A DNA stretch of 64,000 nucleotides, taken from contig CAJFCJ010000029.1 of assembly GCA_904063045.1 (NCBI GenBank), positions 496,001 to 560,000 on the forward strand. Direction: 5' to 3'. Made by a program: the position numbers and the translations under genes. The DNA comes from Dimorphilus gyrociliatus. Lineage: Eukaryota > Annelida > Polychaeta > Dinophilidae. Shown one piece after another: positions 1 through 13,800 of this stretch. The number at the start of each line of letters is the position of its first letter. The stretch's first letter is position 1. The notes beneath the pieces are model-generated. The model was given only the letters and a program-made list of their open reading frames with translations. It was not told where the DNA came from and made no database searches.

Positions 1-808
1 CATTGCGATATGCTGTTAGTATATTTAAATATTTCACCACACGGCGAATAAGACAAGTTGAGTTTGCACATATAAAAAAAAGTATTATGACAACCATTCC
101 TTCTATCGCTTAAGAGTGAAGGATTTTACATTAATAGAACACAAACGGTTATCTAAATCTACTCAAAATAGATGATCAAAGACATATCTTAAAAAAAGAA
201 ATTAAACCTATTTAAATAATATAGGTTAGTATACTAACAAATAATTAGAAGACTTTTACAAATACAAATTCTATATATAAATATATATGTATATATATGA
301 ATATATCTATGTATATGTATATATCGCATATATACGTCGTATTTACATTCTTTTATAGCATAGCAAGAACACATTTTTGTCCGCATTCACGCGTACTGTC
401 ATTTTGTAGATAAATTGAATAGCACATATTGGCTAATGTAACTAATACGAGATAAGCAGTTCGCGGCACCAAGAGAAATCGGTCATTTAGGATGGACTTT
501 AACCATTCTGGACGAGATCAATGATGCAGACACTTTCCATCACGTGTTTCTTTGTGAAAATCAGAATATTTGCTTTTTTTCAATTTTGAGATTTGATGTC
601 TGCATTTAAATCTTGCGTAATCTGCATTCTTTCGACTAGAAAATATTGGAGGTTCAAAATTCACTTTTGTTTTACAGCAGATAAGTCCGCATAGCGCGGA
701 ACAATAGTTTTGTGTGTATCAGGTAGACACGACATTCGTCGCTCGACCGCCTCTTTATCTGTTTCGAGGAAGACGTGTTAATTTAAAAGTAAAGCAGTAT
801 GGTTCATT
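1..808. other. Gene-free 3' flank of the ULK gene
   Basis: AT-rich sequence downstream of the kinase stop codon. It holds a TA-rich alternating stretch around 270-340 and no open frame or splice pattern that I can support. An AATAAA on the minus strand (808-813) overlaps the kinase stop codon, so the working polyadenylation site is probably further left and unidentified. Confidence 0.6.
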
Positions 809-3800
809 TTATTTACAATCAATTAAGGTTTCTTTGTCCATGTCGTTTTTAGCATGTTGAGACAGATGCTGAAGGAGGATTTGGGCACTTTTGTATAACT
901 GGAAACTCTGCCAAAAAAATATATTTTCAATTGATTCAAAAATAGCAATTATGAATTGTAAATTTACCTCTTCGTTTCTACCCATTAGTTCTTGCATAGG
1001 AGCCGATCGACACTATAAATACAAACTATATGTTATTTTTCTGAAATATCAAGGTGTAATTTCACCTACCAAATCAACAACATGCTGATATATAACTTTA
1101 TCGGCAATCCTGCTTAACTTTTCATAATCAAAGCCAGCATGGTTTTCCTTTTCGATATAATCTCGTTTAATATTACTACATACTTTTAAAGCTTTCTTAT
1201 AATTCGTATGAGCTTGACGAATAACTGTTGGAATAAGTAAATGAAATAAAAGCTTGAAAAGTTACACTAATTTAAAACTAACTTTGTACGACAGTAGGAG
1301 TTACTTGTAGTCGACCATTTTTATGCTCCACAGCAGTTAAACTGAGAACATTTTGTAACATATTGATAACTCGAAGGTAGAGGGCTAGTAGTTCAACAAT
1401 TTTCTGTTTATGCTCATTCATAAAGCTCAGACTAACATCTTCATTAGCATTTTCCAAGACAGGGCTACTTCTATCTTCTGCTAGCTGCATTATGTATTCA
1501 CAACTTCCTGTTGCAAAATCCAGTCTATTCACGAGCTCGTTATGAATGTTATTCAACAGTAGTTCGTCAGTCAAGTATGGTGTCTTCATTTCATCGGATT
1601 CATATCTTACAAGTGCATTTTGACCAACGGCTGCTTTTAAAATACCTTTTTGATGTTCGGACAGCTGAACTCTTCCACCACTCGGCAAATCCAATTTCGT
1701 TTCCGAATGCTTTCTCTCCATGTGGGATTCGAAGTCAATTTTTGATACAACTTTTGTAGGCGACTGAGCAATCGTTGGCAAGGATGATGGACTTGTGGCA
1801 GCCGCATGCATACCTGAACGGGATCTCGGCGAAGATCCGAAAGATCCAGAATTTCTTCTCCATGTCAATCCGGGAGACATGTGATCAGGAGGAGTACCAA
1901 TAGTAAAATGAGCTGTTGGAGGACTCATCGACTCGATGTCAATTCTTTCGATTGAATTTTTTCTCCTTCTTATCAAAGATGAACTTGTGGATGATAGGCT
2001 GGAAGGAGAGGAGGGAGAATTTTTCAAAGATCTCGATAACTGCATTTTTTCATAGTTTTCAATTTGAGTAGGAACTGGTTTGACCAACGAACCAGGTGAA
2101 CTTCCCTTACTACCAAACGGTAGGCTATGGGGTCGATTTCTACCAGGAGAATTAGATGGCTGTTTTTTAGCATAGGGAGCTGATCTATGCTTGTGTTTTG
2201 TTGGTTCGATGTCATCATAGTTTTCAGGAAAGATAGCTTGTAATTCGGCATAAGATTGTGGTAAGTTTTCTGGAACCAAAACAAAATCTTCAACAGGAGC
2301 TTCAACTTTCGTAAATCCTCCCAATGATGCAGGTGAAGTTCGACCAGAAGAACCAGGACTTTTTTCAGAACCTGGAATTTTCCTGGGAGCTGAAGCATTT
2401 CCTCTACCGGGCATACCAGACAGGGGTGAGACAGAAATTGTTTTCATTGACGGAGAATTACTAGATAATGAAGTTCTAGAAGAACGCGTATTTGGGACTG
2501 CAACGGGAGCCGCTGTAAAGAAAACGCAAAATTGAATATTTGTTGTTTTATGTTGTAAATAATAAAAACTAACATTTTTCTTTAATGAATCTGTGATTAA
2601 AGAAATCATCAAAGTTTATTCTCTCCCTTGCATTTCGCTTTAGAATACGCAATAAAAGGTCACTCAAATCTTCCGACGTTCCCGTTGGGATACTATATAA
2701 AACTTTTGTTTAAGATTGATCATTGGTTTATTAGAATTAAACTTACTGAGGAGCTAAGTTACTGCTTCTTTCATAAAATTGTTTCAATTGGGATGGTGTA
2801 CTGGCAGCAAAAGGAGCCTTTCCGGTTAAACATTGATACACAATTGTGCCAATGCTCCATAAATCAGCTTTATTATCGTATTGTAACGACATAATTACTT
2901 CTGGAGCCTGGAGAGATAATTTACTTAGAAACGTTATTTATAAACTTATCATCAACTTACCATATACATTGGAGAGCCACATAGAGTTGCAGCCATAGCA
3001 CCATTACCCAGAAATCGTGCAAAGCCAAAATCAGCTGTTAAACAAAAATCATTTAGTAAATAGTATTGCGATTCTAGAATAATAAAATATATTTCATATG
3101 TGAAATAGAGGTTAATATATTTAGTGTTTATAAATAAAATCAAGGTCGACGACCTAGCATTGATAAGTACAAAGCTCTGACCTATTTTGAGAGTCATATC
3201 ACGTGGATCCGGATTCTTTTTGCAACTATTGTTTTGTAAAAGTATGTTTTGTGGCTTAAGGTCACGATGAACTATTCCCTTATTGACCATAGCCTTCAAT
3301 CCTCGGGAAATTTGCCGTAGAAAGAAAGATATTGTATCCTCACTGAGTGTACCTTTAGCTATATATGAATGGAATGTTGTTATTGTTGATATTGAAGTTG
3401 TTTATATGAAATGAATAGAAATTCATATGTTACAACTTACCGTGTAAGTAATCTGATAAGTCACCGGAGTTGCAGAACTCCATGACTAAATAAACATATT
3501 GATCACCTTCCTGTAATAAAAAAAAATTATGTAATAATAAGGTGAGCGAATTTCAAACAATACAGAATGTTCTAGATGAGAACGTAAAAATATTTATCAG
3601 CTGATTGTAGGCTCAAGGAGGATTTTTTTCTGTGTATTTACTGCTGGTTATCGATGATGAAATAGTAAACAATCCTTGAAAACAGCTGATTTATATTTCT
3701 CCTACGACGTAATAAATCTTATAGTAGAATCAACTATTTTTCGAAAATATTCTAAATTTTTAATAAAAGTTCAGCATGATCACACGTGATAAAAGATTGC

Positions 3801-4874
3801 TTTTTAAAATACAATATAACAGTCCTTTTTAACTTAAAAGCTTAATGCATAAAAGTGTGAGACACGTGTAAGCATATTTCGTGTTCTAAAATTGACCTTT
3901 TAGAACACAAAAGAGAAAAAAACTTGTTGGAACTAGTGTCAATAATAGATAGTGATTCGGAACCAAACGTTAACGAACAGCCCTATTAAGGCCTCCTCTT
4001 TTAGAAAGACACTGGCCTTGGAAGATCATTATAAATTGTTACAGTTCAAAGTCCGTTAGTAACTTTTTAACACAGAAGCTGGCACAATTTGGTATTATTC
4101 AATATACTATAATATATATATATATATACAAATTTTCTCCCAACAAAAAGAGATCAATGACCTGGTTGCCAAGGATAATAAACAATCTTGCATCATTGAA
4201 TGAAAAAAAAAGTGACTCATTTAAATGAATATTATTGATTTGTGTCACAACTTTAAAACACACGTGTGTGACCACTAAATATATATATTCATCATAGACC
4301 ATCATACGTATTTTGTAACTAATGTAAGGCTACAATTGTCTCTTATTACAACACATTTCATAATACGAGTACCCTGGATGAGGGTGTTGCAATAGTTTAA
4401 CGTCACACAGAACACGTGTCGTTCAATGATCGCGGCCTAAGTTCACAAAGGCGTTCGTTCATACACTTAAATTTTTATATAATTAAAGAAATAAAGAATA
4501 TGACGTACCGCTCTGCATTCTAGAAGAGAGACTAAATTTTCGTGATTAAGACTTGATAGCTCCTGTTGAAATTTATTATAGAAAATAATTAAAATTTCAC
4601 TGCTTTTGCGTTAATAGCTTACTTTGAGAATATTGATCTCTTTTGACAGTAAATTTTGACTTTTAGAGATGTTCTTCTTTGTGACTCTCTTTATAGCGAC
4701 CGTTGTAGAAGGGTTCTAAAATGAAAAAGATTTTTTTTTTATATAGAAATAATGATTAATTCAATGAGCTCTTTGTTGAATTACCGTGGTGAAGCGACCC
4801 TTAAATACAACAGCAAAGGCTCCATGACCCAAAATATCCTTGGGATTATACTCGAACTCTCCAACAGTGTCCAT
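809..4874 (-). CDS. ULK: ULK1/2-family (Atg1/Unc-51) serine/threonine kinase, complete, 12 exons
   Basis: Autophagy-initiating kinase that acts with ATG13 and FIP200-type partners in the cytosol. Exons, right to left: 4874-4785, 4715-4623, 4562-4509, 3510-3441, 3358-3182, 3034-2961, 2907-2747, 2692-2574, 2512-1283, 1224-1070, 1012-968, 907-809. The sum is 2367 nt, or 788 residues. The kinase domain covers residues 7-277: glycine loop GHGAF (16-20), VAIK lysine 39, HRDLKPQN with Asp135, DFG at 163-165, and activation-loop Thr178 in [11 protein letters not shown]. The long exon encodes a Ser/Pro-rich disordered linker with an LC3-interacting motif, EDFVLVP, near residue 356. The last four exons form the C-terminal helical (EAT/tandem MIT) region that binds ATG13. 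Most introns are 53-82 nt; exceptions are 147 nt (3035-3181) and 998 nt (3511-4508). The start is the Met five residues before the kinase fold, as in human ULK1. ULK1 and ULK2 orthology cannot be separated here. Confidence 0.95.
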
Positions 4875-6355
4875 TCTTCTTGTTTTATCTTGTTTGACTA
4901 AAAGATATTTGGCATTTTTAATAGTTTCTACGTCAGCTGATATAAAATCGCTTAGTAAAATTTCAAGGTTAGCTTGTCGATCATTGTCTATTAGACCATG
5001 TTGACTCTTTCTTCAAGAATTATAAAATGAGTCTCCAATAACATATATTATCCCTGAACAAAAATAAAAATGACGAAAGAATGTTGCATAAATTCTATTT
5101 TGCTGTTACCGGATAGCCCAGCTATCGCTACGCTGAAAAAAATAGTTCCCAACCTACTTTTAAATTATACGCAAATTTTTGTCGGAAAATTCTTGTAAAT
5201 ACTCAAAAAAGATGTTGAATTTTTCAAGATTCAATTTTACCTTAAAATAAGAATATTGTTCCAAAAATTCCTGTATATAATTAACATATGAAAAGGATTT
5301 ACAGTAAGGATAATAATTCCGCGTCACTTTTTCGTTGAGTAATGTTGTACGGGGAGAGAGCACCCGATTGCGTTGTAAACAAAGGGTAGGCCTAGTTTAA
5401 AAAAAAAACTGGAAATGAATAGGTCGGGTTCACGGCTGCTACTACGGGGTATATTATTCTATATTATTTTGCGTCGTAATTAATGAATAACATGCAATTT
5501 CATGTTCAAGTCACGATGAACGTGAAAATGTTCCCGGCTTGACATTGACTAATTATAACTTCTAGGCACGCTCTTCAGATTAAAAAGGTATTAGTAACAA
5601 AACTAAGAAATTATAAACTCTTATTATTCACCCCAAAGACGTTTTTACGCGGAAATAGTTGGTATTTTCATTTCATAGCTTACATTTAGATAACTATTTT
5701 TCAATGGTCAACAAATATTTAATAGGTCAATTGTTCGTTGAACGAAGGTCGACTTTGTATTTCTCATTATACTAGCCCAAGCTAGGGCATCCTCTTGCCT
5801 AAGATCCGGTTATTGCCTTTACTTCGAAATGGCACGTTATAACCTTCTTTTCCAAAGCGGAGTCACTTATTATGCTAATGATACATAAATTGACCTATAT
5901 TCCATTAATTGTGTATAAGAAAAAAAAACGAAAACACAACCGATCTATTTCATAAACACATCTATTTATGATGAAATTCATGACGTATAAATAGAAGCCC
6001 TATGAAAGAAAAAACGTACTCTCTTAGTACGTGACTTTTCAATGTTAATTTAATTAATGATTTTTTTTACAAGTTTATACTCATATGCATATATTTATAT
6101 ATTAAAGATATTATAATAAATCCATATTCAAATACCTAATACAACCTAGGGTAATATTAATAATATACAAATATAAACATATAAATTTATATATAAGTAT
6201 ATATTGTATATGTTATAAGAGATATATATGATTATTTCCTCGAATTCTGTTTTCTTGTTAAATGTATTAGCTATTAGTTTTATAAAGGATTGAAACGATT
6301 TTTTTCATCCTTTTAAGAATTTTAACTGTTCTATAGTATCGATTTTTTTTTCTTT
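4875..6355. other. Intergenic: ULK promoter side and ankyrin 3' side
   Basis: About 1.5 kb between the ULK start and the likely ankyrin polyadenylation signal, both genes reading leftward. The ULK promoter must lie in its left part, but I recognise no core motif. The open frame at 5160-5363 lacks splice or homology support. AT-rich alternating tracts occur around 6090-6230. Confidence 0.6.
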
Positions 6356-6361
6356 TTTATT
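6356..6361 (-). terminator. Candidate polyadenylation signal of ankyrin
   Basis: AATAAA on the minus strand, about 145 nt downstream of the alternative ankyrin stop (6507-6505). It is the nearest canonical hexamer I noticed below the ankyrin exons and could serve both C-terminal forms. Confidence 0.4.
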
Positions 6362-6504
6362 CTACATTGTCTGTTCTGTTTCACCGATAAAAATAAAAGC
6401 TCAGTGATGGATCAATATACATATACTGTATATATATATTATATATATGTATACAGTATGCTGTACACATCTCTATATATACGCAAATTTAAGTAGAATT
6501 AAAT

Positions 6505-6573
6505 TCATAACCGAACGAGGTCAGCGGACTTTGGATTAGAGTGTGCAGAAAACAAATTGGCTTCGTAATTGAA
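6505..6573 (-). CDS. Candidate alternative last exon of ankyrin (22 residues plus stop)
   Basis: A good acceptor (ACAAAACAG) precedes an open segment of 22 codons ending in TGA. The peptide begins FNYEANLF and ends SADLVRL. It is phase 0. The last main ankyrin exon (8014-7843) contains a strong internal donor GTAAGC at 7995-7990, directly after codon CAA and also phase 0. Splicing 8014-7996 to 6573-6505 would therefore replace the usual C-terminus starting [10 protein letters not shown]. The segment is richer in G+C than its surroundings, as coding DNA here usually is. It could instead be the end of an unrecognised small gene, but no other minus-strand exon was seen between 6574 and 7842. Confidence 0.5.
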   Translation of the reverse strand, partial: FNYEANLFSAHSNPKSADLVRL

Positions 6574-7184
6574 CTGTTTTGTGTTATCTGTTTTTATCAA
6601 AACCTAAAAAAGGAATAAGAAATATGCAACTTGTTATTTTTGCAATCCTGTTAAATGGTTTTTTCCTTTTTTGGTTATATAATGGAAATTTCTCTCTTGT
6701 TGTTATTTATAAAAAAATTCCAAATTTTACATAACTTTGTTATTAATCATTTTTTTAAAATTAATAACGAACTATATTATAATAATAAATAAACAAATGA
6801 TATTTTTAATATAGTACTGTAAATAGCCATATTCACGGTGACTAATTGTATATTTTTGGGCGGTATTACATATTGATCTAGTTTTTTAATCATACGTAAT
6901 AGCATAAAAAATATTACATATTATCTTATTCGAGTTAACCGAATTTTATATTCTGATATAATAAACTCTAATTTAAAGACATGGTTTTCTTTGTTAGTAA
7001 AATTATGATAACTTTATGTCAATAAGAACTAACTTTCTATAAAACTAGAGAAACTATCTCTTCTATATCTTACAATAATCAATTGTGTTGATAAACAAAA
7101 ACGTACTTTCATTTGAATAAGCTAATATTTGATGACATAATAGGTAATACTTTGTTCGCTGAAAATACTAAGAAAGCAAGCGGT

Positions 7185-7187
<3 letters not shown>

Positions 7188-7219
<32 letters not shown>
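7188..7219. repeat. GA dinucleotide microsatellite
   Basis: Uninterrupted (GA)n followed to about 7290 by degenerate GA-rich sequence. It lies in the ankyrin 3' region, so it may be transcribed in the 3' UTR. Confidence 0.9.
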
Positions 7220-7226
<7 letters not shown>

Positions 7227-7842
7227 TAATGAGAGAGTAGAATAGAGAGAGATAGGAAAATATAGGAGAAAGAGATAGAGAGAAAGGCACAGATGGACAA
7301 AATCAAGAGAAAGGAAGATTAATCTTTTTTAATTTACATATTGTGCTACTATCAGCTTCTAGCTGTATGTAAACATCGCTAATCTACATAAGCTAATCGG
7401 CGCTTTAAATAAGACACGTGTAGAATTTTTTTTTTGTTTTCAAATATGTAATGCATTTAAAATGTTTTCCTTTTAAGCAATAAACTGCTCACACATTAAT
7501 TTTCAAAACTAATTACAAAAAGCATATTTCTTTCTATCAATTAAAAATTACACACCAACATTTACTCATTAACACAAAAAGCCCGACCAGGTGCGTTAGA
7601 AAGTTTTGAAAAAGATATTCATAAACAATTTTTCTCTTTTTTTTTTGCATAATTAACGACTCGAATTTGATTTCGAAAAAAACCAGAAGCAAAAATTTTA
7701 CATTAATGCGATAATAGCAAAATTTGGACAAATAATAGGTTTACACGTTCAAAGCGCAGTATTAATTAAATATAATTAATTAATCTAGATGAAAGAGAGA
7801 CAGAGATAGAGAGATATAGAGGTATTTTAGAAAAGAACGTTT

Positions 7843-10800
7843 TCAAATATCGTGATGCGTTTCCATAAATTCCGATATGATTTCTTTGACAGGTTGTTGA
7901 AGTTCTTCTGGTGGTTCTCGTTCCTGTTCGATGTGAGTGTCTTCTGTTACTACAGTTTCCTCCTTACCGTCTTTTATAACTGTTCTTCTGCTTACTTGTT
8001 TTCTTAGAAGGAGGCTGTAATCATTATCGTATGCGTTATAAATAGTATTACAAAATAAAAATGACTGTAATTCACCTTGCTGATTCAGTTGCTCCTTCAG
8101 CATAAGTGTCGTCCGTAGTTTCAGCAGATTCCAAAGGAAACGCCTGAGCTATTCTAGCGGCTTTAAAAACATTATTATGCATATGATTAATTATTGACCA
8201 AAGCAATTTGTTATCCCCCAACAACACCGACGTGCTTTATTACGACAGTAAGGCTTAATAAAACCTAGATATAAGAGAAAACAGGTTATGTGACCTAACA
8301 GTGAAGAATGTATAAGATTTATCAAGTACTTTTTACATATATCAAAGAAAGAAGAGAACTATTTTTGATTTAGCCCAGATTGTGCTGAAAAAATGTAGTG
8401 TCAAAGTGCTCTCTTTTTTTAGAGTGATCGAACTAAGGAAAACAAAATTTATACGACACCTACACAAAAGCTGGAAACGAACCTTCCCATTCTTGACCAG
8501 CCGATGGTCCGCAATAGCAAGTGTCGGAATGCGACGAATGTGTATCAGACGCGCCCGACGTAGGACTACTAGTGGGTTGTGGAGAAACACGGCCTGAAAT
8601 TTGTTGAATATTCGAAGCCGTCGTTCTCGCGTATTGACTAGATTCATTGAAAGTAAGGGTTACTTTTCCAACGCCTGGTTCGTACATTGTTAAACTTCGG
8701 GAGCTATGACTAGAACCGCTACTACTTGTGTCTGAAAATTGGGTAGCGCTTGTTATTCGGCGTTGGGTAACTGTTGTTGTACTTGATGCTATATCATAAT
8801 TTCCTTCATGGTCCTTTCTAACCATTTCTCCATCGCTTGATGCTGTCATAGATACATCGGTGAGAAAGCTTTCCGCGCCAGATGATTGTTGGAGTGTAAC
8901 AGAACTTTCTTGACTCCATGCGCCGCTCTCAACTGATTCACCAAGAGCTAATTTTTTTGTTGGAGGGCCTGCTTCATCTTCAGAAGTTCGTTCGGGTGGG
9001 GATCGTGGTACTTTTTGATCTTCTAAACTGTCGGATGACTGCATCATTGCAGTTTGTTCTTCGTACTGGAGGACATATTCATCTTTGCAGACGAGTGGGT
9101 TATCATCATCTTCCTCTATTTGGGGAACCCGATGCTCTGCATCCAAAGAATCTGTTGAGTCGATCATCGCTCTATCATCATCAGAATCAGCTCCGGGTAG
9201 TTCGAGAGGGCTTACGTCACCTAATGAATCAGCTGATGTCTGTAAAGCATATGTGCTTGGGCTTAATTCGATGGAATCCGCAGATTCATCCATAACTGAT
9301 CCTGAAGGATTCAAAAACGAATCGTCTGGATTAGTGGTTGTCAGTCTAGTTATCCTCTCTGGAGAATTAATTATGCTTGAAGGTATTTGGCCGGTGTTTT
9401 GGTAGACTTCTACGACAGTGGGAAGATTTGCCGCAGCGGCACCCTCCACCTTAGTTTCTCCTTCTAAACTGTCTACAGACTCTTCCAATTGTGTTGTAGT
9501 ATCTTCTTTAAATTCCACTTCTTTAGAACCTAGTGAGTCTACCATCATATTTTCATTCAAAGAATCTTCCAGCTTTACAGGATCTTCGGTTAAGCTATCT
9601 TTCATCACATCTACTTTGGGTTTTTTATCATCATTCAATGAGTCTTTCATTATATCTGATTCAGTCATTTTTTCATTTAATGAATCTTTCATGCTCGTTT
9701 CCATGCTCTTAGATTGTACAGGCTCGTCTATTGAGTCTGTAGACAGGATCATATCCGATTTTGGTTGCTCTTTTTCTATTGAAACTTTCAAAACTGAATC
9801 AGATTCTGTCGATTTCGCTAACTGTTCTATTCCAGCTGAACTGTGCATTGAGGACGCATCTTGAGCTGAATCGATTGAAAAATGCATCACTGAATCTTGT
9901 AGTGAATCTGATACTTCCGAGCTGGAATCTAACTCTGCCGTGGTAGTTTGAGTTGGACCAACTACAACGTCCGTGTCGACAGAAGTTGTAACTACTTCTG
10001 AAACTCTCATCATTTCTTGTACATGTCGGGTGAGTAAGACAGCTTCAGATACTTCGCTTATTTCTGTCGTTGAAGATAAGATTTGTAATGATTGGTGAGA
10101 CTTTGATTTCTCTTCCTCAGATATTGAGCCTGATTCCGATTCTTTAGTAATTGATAAAGCTGGGCTTGACTCATGAGAAGTCAATGTGCCTTTCTCCAAG
10201 AGGCTAACTACTTTTCTAGCCTCTGTTTGTAATTCATAATCAAGAGTCATCTGTTTTTCGAGTCTTTCAAATTCAGCTAAAGAAGATGATGAAGACGCAG
10301 TACTTTGTTTTTCGCACAATAATTCGTTTGAGCTGGATGTTGCTTCAACCTCTTTCTCAAGTCTTTCAAATTCAACAAGAGAAGAAAACGAACTCCCAGT
10401 TGCGCTTTTTGGAACAGTTTCCTCAGGTGTGAGTGCAACCCGATCCAAGTCTATTGAATCAGATTGTTTTAAATCACTTTCAAGACGTTCAAATTCGGCC
10501 AATGACGAAGAAATAGAACCATAAAGATGAGGACTATCCGACGGGGCTGAGTCAATACTGCCCTTATCGGATATCTCCTTTTCTAATCTTTCAAATTCTG
10601 CCAAAGACGACGATATCGAAACATCATCTGTACTAGGGCGCGAACTTGAAATTTCAATAGAACCAGAACTGCTTGTTCCAGTCTCTATGCGTTCTGAACT
10701 TGTCGTTTTGGAACTTGAACTTTCGGACGGTTCGATTGTAGGTACGATGGAGCTTTCCTTAGGTGGAGCTTCCTGCGTGTAAATATCTGATGTATAACTT

Positions 10801-13800
10801 GAGGTCATAGAAGCAATTTCAGCTAATCGATCTTCTTCATCATAATGAGCTGCAAGTACAGTTGCAAAACTATCTACGCTTGATGTTTCAATTTGAACAT
10901 CATAATCTGGACTTGCAATCTCACATATAGTTGTTAAAACTTCTGTTGAGGTTGGTTTCGATGAAAGAGGTGATTTGGAATCTGGGGTCTGGCTTCGGTC
11001 ACTTTCGTTTTCAGAATTTTCCATAATAGTTTCAAGGAATCTAGTAGACGCCGGAGGCGTGACATTACATTCGGATAATTCAATATCCTGTAACATTTCG
11101 TCACTATCGCTTAGATGAGAAGAACCAAGATTTCTGCTCTGGTCCCGCCCCCGGCCTTCTACTAAAAAAGGATCGGTCTCTTGAGGTGAATCGTCTTCGC
11201 TAGATGACTTAGCTTGAGCTTCAGGCGGCTTAGGGGGCGGATCTTCCTGAAGCTCATACCGATGCCCTAAAAAAGGCTCCGCATCTCTTTCGACTTCCAT
11301 TGCTTGTTCATCGTCTTCTTCATCTGTTTCCATCAATTCTTCTGCTTGGGGAACAATTTGAACTTCTTCATCTGATTCATGGTGGTCATCTTCCACTATT
11401 TCTACTTCTTCAATCGAAAACGGCTCACTACTTTCTTCAGCTGCTTTTGCAAAATGAAGAGGATAGTCTCCCTCATCAGTTTCTTCATATACGTGTCTTG
11501 TAACTCTAATTGATGGAACATGCGTAGAATCTTTAGGTTTTTCTTGTACTTCAATATCTGAGAATAACATTTCTTCATCGCTACTCTCAGCAGGAGGAGC
11601 TGCTTCTTCAATCAAAATTCTTTCACCAATAGCAGCAGCTTTTTCCATTTCTTCTTCTTCTTTTGTCATAACATTAATTACTCGTTCTTCTACTTTCTTT
11701 ACGCCCTCAATTATTTCAGGGTCCTCTGTCATTTCATCCTCACTTGATAGATGCTCTGAGAGTTGGGGAAGGGGGGAAAGAGGCCTCTCGAGCTCTTCAA
11801 TGGCTTCATCAGTGTCTGATATTGAAATTATCCTCTCCAGTTCTGCATCAGTCTTTTGAGATGCAGTTTCTAAATCGGTATCTTTTAAGTATTGTACTCG
11901 CTCTGTTGTTTTACCAAAGTCATCTGGTACTTCTTGAAGACCAGAGAGTTGACCAGCGATGATTTCCTCTTCAAGTGTTTTTCGTCGCTGAACACTTCCA
12001 AACATTTCTTGTAAATCCTCATTCATTACACCGCTTTGACTATCAGGTACCTTTTCATCATCAGAAGAATCTGATAAATTACTAGCAGCCATGTGCTGTG
12101 TACCTAAAGGCTCAAATGGATCTTGAGCAACAGCATAGTGCTGTTGAAATTGATCATACTCTGGCTGATATTCAACTTCTGTTGGACCATTTGAATCTTC
12201 AAATATTTGTTGATCAGCTTCTGGCTTGGAGTTTTCATCTTGGAAAGGCTCCAAGGCAGGAGGTACTTCTTGTGGACTAATCGGTTCGGGATCTAGTGCA
12301 AGACTGGAGTCTTGATCTCCAGTGGCTGTTGGAGTTAGTGGATCCGTATCTTCAGAAAAGTCGATTAAGCTTTCAGTTGTTGATGGTTGTCTCTCATCAT
12401 TAACATTGTCTTGAGTAAGTGTATTCGTTTGACCCTCAAATACATCATCATCTGGACTTGACAATATGGTTTTTGTTTTAGCATCATATGAAGTTGGTAA
12501 AGACTTCTCCACAGAGTCAGGGCTTACATCATAAGTAGCAACAACTCTTGAGATAGAGCAGCTATCTAAATCGTAGGTTGCGGCCAAAAGTGTTGGCTCG
12601 TTTGAGGCTTCAGATGAAGAAGAAGTTTTAACTTGATCCTCGCTTGATAAAGACATCGCCTCCGAAACTTTGACTGATCTTGCTTCTAGTCTTTCAGTGA
12701 TTTGAGCCTGCGCAGGCGCGAGATCTGTTTGCATTTCAGCTGCCAATTCTTCTTTCATTGCTTCATCATAGTTTTGTTCCATATCTTCACTATCGATAGA
12801 AGCGGACTCTGTTTTGTCACTTTCCTTATCAACATCTAAAACGTCTTGTAAAGCATCAGATTGCTTGTATCTACGATCTTCACTATCATCTTCACAAAGA
12901 GTTGGTGTTCCTCTATCTGAATCAAAAGAATGGGTGAATGACTCAGGAGCCGTCTCGTACTGGGATGTAGCAGTAGAAGTAATGGTATCGATTGACCGAG
13001 TTTCAGAGGAAAATTCGGATCTTGCTGTGACATAAGAAGCAGCGGTTGTGCTTGAGGCTCCACCAAAGGTATCAACTGAAGAACTAGAAGTAAGTGCTGA
13101 TTCAAATTCATCTGATTCTCTGGAGCTGATTGTTGCACCTTCTAATCCCAAAGCAGTTGGTGTTGTTCTCATGCTGTCATTGTCGTATTCATCTTCATCG
13201 ATAATAATTACTTGTCCAGAAATACCTTCAAGGCTATGTGTTGGTTTAACGGCTTCTTGTAATTCAGCTAGATCTTGTTCATGTGGATCAACAACAACTT
13301 CCTCATCAGATTCGCAAGTAGTACTTTGGAACGTTTGCTGATGAGACTGTACTTGAGTTTCTCTTTCTTGCATTTCCTCATCCTCCTCGTCTTCCTCAGC
13401 TATGAAATCGGATGGAGAAGAACCAAGTTGAATGTTCGTTGGTGGACCAGCTTTGTCCTCGTACACAGGCGATATATCTTTCATATGAGAATCAATTATA
13501 GGTTCGGGTGGTGAATCAGTTGCACCGCATGTTTTCTCCACCAAAGCACCGGCTGCGATCATAGAATCATATTAATCGGACTAGTCTTTTCACAGCAATT
13601 ACAATACAAATATTATATTGCCGATTTTAGAGGTTTGCTACACGCATGCCTCCTTTATAACGTCATACTTAACTTTTATAAATAATTTAACTGATAGAAC
13701 ATGCAAAAGTAATTAAGTAACAAGTTAATTATATTGATTTGAAAGAGTATAACGCCTGATTTCTTAGCTACAACATCAAGAAGAGAGGATTTGCTACATG

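Noticed and set aside
2024-2398. 124-codon minus-strand frame inside the ULK gene
   Set aside because: Different frame within the long ULK exon; the ULK frame contains the LC3 motif and joins in phase on both sides.
5160-5363. 67-codon minus-strand frame between ULK and ankyrin
   Set aside because: No homology, no splice signals that use it, and composition like the surrounding intergenic DNA.
7537-7731. 64-codon minus-strand frame in the ankyrin 3' region
   Set aside because: AT-rich low-complexity translation; lies beyond the ankyrin stop, most likely 3' UTR or intron.
8382-13514. Many plus-strand open frames (for example 9418-9864, 148 codons; 8918-9295; 13048-13341)
   Set aside because: They are antisense shadows of giant exon 2, caused by its Ser/Glu/Asp codon bias. 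The minus-strand frame is far longer and joins in phase to ankyrin exons.
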